Below, one piece after another: positions 57,411 to 64,000 of a stretch of DNA of 64,000 nt. The stretch comes from Psilocybe azurescens (lineage: Eukaryota > Basidiomycota > Agaricomycetes > Agaricales > Agrocybaceae). A program made the position numbers and the translations under genes. Position 1 is the first letter of the stretch. Each line of letters opens with the position of its first letter. The stretch spans positions 62,001 through 126,000 of the forward strand of contig JAJIRX010000126.1 of assembly GCA_023853785.1 (NCBI GenBank), in the 5' to 3' direction. The notes under the pieces are model-generated. The model saw nothing but the letters and a program-made list of their open reading frames with translations. It had not been told where the DNA came from and did not search any database.

Positions 57411-60400
57411 GGGAGCTTCACCATCCCAAAATATTATATTTCTATAACGTATGCGACTCTTAGAGGCAAAATATTAGGCCCCACAGAGCACAGATTTTGG
57501 GGACAGCCGATAAGCTCACAGACAGAAGCTCTTGTTCAATGGTCTCACTCTCGAAGATTGCCGACCACAAATACTATTTGGAGAACCAAGAAGAGCAGCA
57601 CGTGTGGCGTGAGGTATGCACGCCAGGAACCCGTGTCCATACACTAGAGTCTGGACGCTATCGTTACTTGGGCTAAGAATAGCTCAACCCAAAGGGCATA
57701 CTATTACCAGCGTCAAGTTCTTGATTCCAATATTTTGATTCTCAAGTATATAATATCCAACTTAGTTAATCACTGCGTTGTGACTGCAGGACAATCACCG
57801 ATTCATATGCGTTTTTACGACTCAGGATGTGGACCGTTCTGAGAAGACCCAAGCATTCTGGTGCTGGTACATTCGTTTTACCTTGATTATCGAGTCAACT
57901 ACGACTGAACCCGATTTGATTTTAGGCAAGCATATTGTGATTAGCACAAAATCGACCTCAATCGGCTAAGCGTCCTTTCCCTTCTACTTCACCGCGCTTT
58001 CGACCATCGGGCGTCACTGTTCAAGCTATCTGCCAATTATTCTCTAAAACAATTCTCGAGGTTTGTTGGTCGCTGGATTTATAATTACCAGTCATACGTC
58101 ATGGGCATCTGCGGATGATATCTCATCTTTCTCTTCCTCTTTCATGCCTTAGCGCTACCAATTGCGAGCTCATAAATAGCAGATCCTGAAAAAGAGGAAG
58201 CCATTACGAAATGAGCTGTCTTGAGCCAATTTACACATCTGTTTATTTGCAAGTAATGTTGTTGGACTACGTATGTAACATCAACGGTTGAAAGCTCACG
58301 GGGAAACGACAATAAGAGCGTCGAACTCAGCTACAGGCAGGAATCTGTGGGGTTGTCGATGTTCAGAAGTGATCAGAAGTAACCGGCGTGTTAACGTACG
58401 AGCAACCAGGAATCTGATTCCAAGTGTGAAATAGATACGTAGCTATAGTCCTGGGTTCATTAGAACGGCATCTATGATTGAAAGAAGCGCCAATCAACGC
58501 CAATTTATCTTAAAGCAAACATTCTATTCTTCTTCGCCGAGCGGTCCGGCGAGTATCGCACCATTATCATCGACTGTGGCTTCCACGATATTCAGGAGCC
58601 ACATGATTCACAAATACATATTCACTTGGGTATTTCACAGTCGCGTCGATTGACTCCGATGTATTTCTCCATCACTATCCATTTCACACATCACGGTCGA
58701 TCTATGTTACTCTCGTAGTTGAGCTACTGTCTTTCCAGCGGCACCGGCACGTCTAATGTCAATATGCGACTGAATATTTGGAAGACATACGTTATATAGT
58801 GAAATGCGTAAACAATTCACTGCTCTCTAATCCCGGCCTATGCACGGTGGAAGGAAGCAATGGCAATCAGACATTACAAGCAAAGTACCTGATCAGTATG
58901 GAGATCTGATGAGCCTATCTCAAGAAACAATAGATACAGCCTCAGCGTCATCAAATGTCCTGGAATCGCAAAAACTGGGGCATGATGGGTTGAAAACACT
59001 GACATGGAACAGTCTAAATTCGAGCATCCTTGCGTCTCCATGCATAATGGCATGTCTCTTCAGCGCTCTGGAATCAATGTATCTGTTGGTCTCACCCGCT
59101 ATGGTGCCTAGGTTGATCCCTGACGGGTGTGAGTTAAGACAGGCTCCATTCCGCAGAGGCTCCCTGTGTGAAGAGAAGGGGTGAGGCAAATGGCAAGGTT
59201 GGTGGTGGAGGAGGGAAAAAACGGGGAGAAGGGGATACCACGTCCCGGTCAAGTAGTGATTAACTCTTCGGTTTCTGGACACCTTCCGCGAACGTTGAAA
59301 TTTGACAAATATGTCAGGCCATCGGCGCAACGACTAGTGCATACTCGGGATCATGTTCACTTTCGCGTCAATTTATCCCCCAGTCCATACTTGTACGTGC
59401 CTCCCTACGGTCGGACTCGAGCTTGGGTGTAAAATTGTGTAAGCCTGGCCCATCCCTTGTCTTACCCCTTGCTCAACCGGGCCTGCGCGCACGACTGACA
59501 TCACGCACAGCTTCGTAACCATATCCACTTTATTATCCATCCCACTAACCATCCTTGATAATTGGCGAGATATGGCTCCAGTGTCAGCCTCCCTGCAACA
59601 TATTTGTTCTTTATCGCTTCTTTCAGTGTGCTGTGTTCTCGTCTCTCGCGACTGCAACCTGGAAAGAAACTGTAGCAAGCAACATGCCAAATGAGGACTC
59701 TAATCATTCCTAAGAGAGGTACCACCACGGTCTATAATTCCAAGTCCACAAATTGTCCGAGTGCATGATGAGAGTCAGGAGGATTTGCGTTGGGTGGGAT
59801 GGGGGTGCTTTTGGAGGCGAGGGGTTGTTGAGAATCCTAGATCTTGTTGTGGATCAGGTATAGATGCTATGGGAGGAGAGGTGAACGACAGTGATAACGA
59901 AGAGCATGAGCATGGACAAGTCGACGAAGACATTCGAAAACTCGGCGCTGAATAACAACGGGATATCCGCTCTCGATGACACACCTCACGCACCCGCATC
60001 GTCATTCATCAAGACTTCTATGACTCTCTGATTCTATTCCAGACAGCCTTCATTTGTAACCTGAAACAGTCTTTAATCGACGTACGCCATAGGGCCGTGT
60101 ACCTTGTTCCGAGTCCGTGGCTCAATGTCAAATGTGCTCTCTTCCCACTTCTACTTTAAGCTTGTACTACACTGAATCCATGAACTTAGCAGATGGGTTT
60201 GAACTTACATCCACAGCTACCCAATTCCGAATTCCCACTTTCTATAATTCGAAATTAAGCATTATAGTATCAGCGGGCTCAACCTAAACCTACAAAATGG
60301 AACAGGTTCGTACACAACGACTATCAGCCCGATGTCCATCATTCACGAACATAGTGAATGCTGTATGATTATTTCTCTTTGAGTTTCTCCCTTTGTCGCC

Positions 60401-60730
60401 CCTTTTCCAGACATATTCGTACTTCATCGGTATCGAGAGTCCCTTTCATGACTGTTCCTACTCTACCACTCCATAATCCTGAGATTTAATTTGACTGACT
60501 GGCCGCTGATACAATGTCTCGCAGTATGAGTTAGGCCTGCAACAAATCGAAGGGACGACCAGATGAGGGTTTAGCTCGTCTCATATCTCCTGACTCAGGT
60601 TGCCGCATACGCATATCTGATGAAGACAAATGCGGGCATATGACGGTTGGATGATGGGCTCAAAGACCATGATGGTGTTTCGATCACTGTTCTATTGAAT
60701 TCCTCGAGCTCACCTCGGTCTTAATATGCT
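57411..60730. other. Gene-poor stretch
   Basis: Short frames only: 57,541-57,675, 58,840-59,184 and 59,761-59,955 on the plus strand. The last ends in an acidic segment (NDSDNEEHEHGQVDEDIRK). None has a recognised domain or a supported splice structure. Confidence 0.4.
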
Positions 60731-60744
60731 GGGGGCAAAGAGAA

Positions 60745-60790
60745 GTGCACCTGTTTCATGGACCTGCACGGACTTGCACGGACCTCACCA
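60745..60790. repeat. TGCACGGAC-type repeat cluster 1
   Basis: Three or four degenerate decamers of the form TGCACGGACC/T occur within about 45 bp. Confidence 0.75.
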
Positions 60791-61249
60791 AGTGATGCTC
60801 TTAAATATCTAAACATATGTACTTTCAAGAGACTTACAGTAGTAATTATGTGGTTACATTCTATTAAAGCTTACCTGGGAATGACAAATGATGCTTTGAA
60901 GCGTGTTATCTGAGGACTTTTACTTACAATTGCTTCATCGGACAATCCCGAAGGCAACGGAATATTCTGACCACCTTCATGAATGAGCGCTAAATCGGGC
61001 GCACAAACTGTAGTAGACAGATAAGCACCATCAAATCAATATAAAATCTTTCCTTGTTGCATATATATTCAGATAAATTAAGTATTACTACATATAATAT
61101 ACCAATGAACACGTTTATAACTGCGCTCAATTCATGATGACAGACCAATATCACACCCAAGTCACGGCTACTAATACCAATACTAGTCATTCCTAATCCT
61201 TCCTACTGCCTACCGGTATTTTTTAAAATAAAATTTTGAGTACATTTAC

Positions 61250-61445
61250 ATGCACGGACTTACTCACCTTGCACAGACTTGAGCACGGACTGCTAAAATT
61301 TCCGGCACGGCTCAGCACAGACCTGCACAGACCTGCACAGACTTTACATATGCTGTGTTAAATTAGCACGGATCTGCACGGACACATCACAGACCTGCAC
61401 AGACATGGCACGGAAATATGTGGTCATGACACGGACCTGCATGGA
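61250..61445. repeat. TGCACGGAC-type repeat cluster 2
   Basis: At least eleven variants of TGCAC(G/A)GACC/T are scattered or in tandem within about 195 bp, including two adjacent CCTGCACAGA units near 61,322-61,341. Confidence 0.8.
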
Positions 61446-62299
61446 AGAATGTTGTGTTCCACAGGGTAAGGATCTAGCAGTATTGTCAAGCTGATATTCT
61501 AAAATTGAGCGATGCTTGATATTGACTTGATATGGAAGTCGGAATAGGACAATTAACCGTACCACAGTCAATATTGTGCGCTCTATAACAGCGCCCTGCC
61601 CTTCCACAGTTATAATTTATGAAGGGCAGTGATTGCTAACTGGAACAAAAGAGGGGGTGTTTCATCATGCTGCATTTAAACCCCTCTGTCAAGACTTGAA
61701 AGTCACTTTAAAAATCAACACAATTTTTTATCTGTCTCAGTACTTTCACATCAAATAACCGGTATCCATTACCATTCCTTGTCATACAGAATTCCATTTG
61801 TGCCGGGGTAGCTGGAAATGAAAATGGGGTCTAGACATAGGAAACCATCAGAATAATTGGAGTCCTTATGGCAACTTCCCGAAGGAGTGGAACAGTGGAG
61901 ACCGTGCTGATATAGCGAGTGATAGTGAGCTTGAGGTGAGTGGATTATTTCTTAAACTTTCTCACTTTTTGTGGCTGATCACATCTAACTCGTTAAGCCG
62001 GGAATTAATTATGCCAACTTTCCCCAAGTCAAAGCCTCCTTCTAATATACTTGTACGACCACATCCTATGCCAAGACCTATTCCAAAGTAGAGAGTATAG
62101 TACTGTGTCCAGTTTATTATTCACAAATATTACTGCTACTTTGAACCTACTGTCATACATTGTAATATTGGACATCTAGGGTCCGACTTGTAGGCAAGCC
62201 ACAGCTCATCAAATTGGCTGTTTTTCAATATTTCCGTACTACAAAACAAAGGAGACGGGATACAATCTCTACACATGCTTCAGGCTATGATTATATGAT
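61446..62299. other. AT-rich stretch between repeat clusters
   Basis: No gene is seen. Composition is AT-rich and frames are short. Confidence 0.5.
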
Positions 62300-62425
62300 T
62301 GCACGGATCTCTCACGGAAGTCAGTGTGATCACTATAACATTGCACGGATCTCGAATTATAGTTCACAGACATAGCACGGATGTGCACGGACACCACGGC
62401 CTGCCACGGACGTGCCACGGCCTTT
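62300..62425. repeat. TGCACGGAC-type repeat cluster 3
   Basis: Variants include TTGCACGGATCTC (twice) and GTGCACGGACACCACGGCCT, followed by CCACGG repeats. This is the same family as the clusters at 60.7 and 61.3 kb. Confidence 0.75.
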
Positions 62426-62957
62426 TCCTGTGCCCATATGCTGGTCCTGTGATCTTCTCATAGTCAGTTACATCGGATGCATAGGAGAATATCAGTGTTA
62501 GCAGATGACACCAGAAAATTTGATCACTTTATGTGTCAGGATACATAACTGCCGCTTTTGTGCATGCCTGACTAACGAAAAGGCGAATGACGTGGTTTGG
62601 TAACATCATGAAAGGTTGTAAAGGCCAACCATCAAAGTACAGGTGTGTGCAGTCCGATCGACGAGATGCTACATGCACGATAGACTCTATGTGGATATAC
62701 TTTGGGAAAAGAGTGTAAGTTAGATATTGAGTCAGCTGGTTGCTTAATGCACCATATCCACCCGACAGTTTCAGTGAGGACAACATTGTATGGCCGGCAG
62801 GTGAACTGAGGGGATCGAATCATGGTAGTCCCGGGATGTTTTCAGGGGGTATCCATAACCCAGTCCAAGAGAATTGTTACAATAAGTAGAATAAGATATG
62901 AATATTATAGACAACTGGGATATATAAGAAGGTGTTCAGTGTATGAAGATCCTCAAC

Positions 62958-63622
62958 GCTAAAGCATCTCCCAAGGGGTGCCGGGATCAAAAAAAGTACC
63001 AGGGGTCGATTTTTTTCTAAGGCCAACTCTAGGTACCCTCCCCCCCACGTAATCAGGCACACTTCCAAATATAGTAATTATTAGTAATATGACATCAACG
63101 GCGACACGCTTTCCACCTCTGCCTTGACCTGATACCATCGCATTCTGGGCATACAACGAACCCATCTGCATCAAGCACGGGGCCGTTTTGGGGGTGCATT
63201 CTCCTGCATACCATGTCAATATTGTTTATCAGTATGGTACTGTGTTGTAATACATGCCTGAGGTGATGAGTCCATAGCGAGAGGTATGATATATGAGCCA
63301 GTGGACCACGACGCAGGGACGTAGGACAACTTAGCTAGCTGAGCAAAAATATTAATTTCCTTCCATAATAAGCAATAAATGTGAAATAAATCAAAAATAA
63401 ATTCAATTCTCGGTACAGATCTTTTATTCCATGAGTTTCAGTCCAAGAAACATCATTTGTACTTCTGTAATGCAGTCTAGCCGCACTAAAATCAAGGTTC
63501 TGAGGCCCTGTGCTGGAGGGTTCCAAAAAAATTTGGCGGCCTGGGGCCTACCCCCCCCCCCCCCTCCTACCCCTGGTCCGGGTTTTCGATCCCGGCACCC
63601 CTTGGCATCTCCCAATGTCCAT
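62958..63622. repeat. Inverted repeat flanking a 560-bp segment, with poly-C
   Basis: About 45 bp at 62,965-63,010 (CATCTCCCAAGGGGTGCCGG onward) match, in reverse complement, the segment at about 63,565-63,622 (CGATCCCGGCACCCCTTGGC and TCTCCCAATG). A run of about 14 C lies at 63,550-63,563 and a shorter C-run at 63,039-63,048. The segment between has no coding content. It may be the termini of a small non-autonomous element. Confidence 0.5.
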
Positions 63623-64000
63623 GCTTGACAATCCAATCCCAGTCAATGTTCAAGAGAATGAAATTAGCCGGCAACCTCAATAGCTCAATGTTTTTTTAAT
63701 TTTCTCATGGGTAAATCTCGACTTCTGTGAATATCACCAACACAAATTTACGTGTGTCAGGCATTTACACCATGGTATATGGAGGAACCATGTACATTTA
63801 CCATGAGTTCTTCCCTTCAACTTGAAAAGATACTTTATCAATGATGTGTCCTACTGTTTCCAAGAACCCTACAAATTCAAATGGTTGCATCATTCTTTCA
63901 GCAATTTCTGTGCTGTATTTGCTTTGCTTCCTGGACTTCATTGCAGAATGGTACTACCTTAATTGGACAATTGTGATTAATGGAGATACACAAAAATAAA

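Noticed and set aside
1..64000. CRISPR array, bacterial-type operon or rRNA genes
   Set aside because: No regularly spaced identical repeats with unique spacers, and no rRNA-like conserved blocks were recognised; all genes have fungal introns or families.

Overview
The window looks like nuclear DNA of a mushroom-forming basidiomycete (Agaricomycetes). The reasons are many short GT-AG introns (about 45-75 bp), two FunK1-type fungal kinases, a large F-box protein, an HNH_2-type gene, and secreted proteins with the fungal cellulose-binding module CBM1. No operons, CRISPR arrays or convincing rRNA/tRNA genes were seen.

Left third (1-15.4 kb): a decaying tandem array. The unit is a multi-pass membrane-protein gene followed by a GDT1/TMEM165-like cation transporter gene and a serially duplicated 3' tail. 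Copy A is at 1.9-6.4 kb, copy B at 8.7-14.3 kb, and a truncated copy C starts at 14.9 kb. A 0.9-kb foldback element lies between A and B, and a tRNA-like relic sits just past the break in copy C. A dispersed, inverted and better preserved GDT1 copy is at 26.7-27.8 kb.

15.9-24.8 kb: plant-biomass and accessory genes. They are an eight-exon secreted protein with two CBM1 modules and no catalytic domain (15,959-16,808), a CE1/PHB-depolymerase-like esterase with its own CBM1 (18,146-19,418), a hairpin minisatellite (21.9-22.2 kb), and a degenerate HNH_2 gene (about 23.4-24.7 kb).

28-54 kb: the main gene-bearing part. It holds a small acidic-tailed protein (29.3-29.7 kb, minus), FunK1 kinase 1 (30.2-32.9 kb, minus), a small spliced hypothetical gene (34.0-34.4 kb), an F-box protein with a 1.4-kb intron (39.6-44.1 kb), an F-box fragment (45.2 kb), an AIM9/APH-type kinase-like protein (45.8-47.9 kb, minus), a conserved-looking hypothetical (48.0-48.4 kb, minus), a protein with PD-(D/E)XK-like motifs (49.9-50.9 kb, minus) and FunK1 kinase 2 (52.0-54.3 kb, minus). 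The right end (55-64 kb) is AT-rich and gene-poor, with clusters of a degenerate TGCACGGAC(C/T) repeat and an inverted repeat beside a poly-C tract.

A pattern runs through the whole window. Several genes are open only if single bases are added to or removed from short homopolymers, and the splice phases then agree exactly. This points to uncorrected homopolymer-length errors, or less likely to very uniform decay, so ORF fragmentation here should not be read directly as pseudogenization. I found no proven new system. The most interesting leads are the co-duplicated membrane-protein/GDT1 cassette, the catalytic-domain-free double-CBM1 protein, the FunK1 kinase with an acidic insert, and the PD-(D/E)XK-like orphan.
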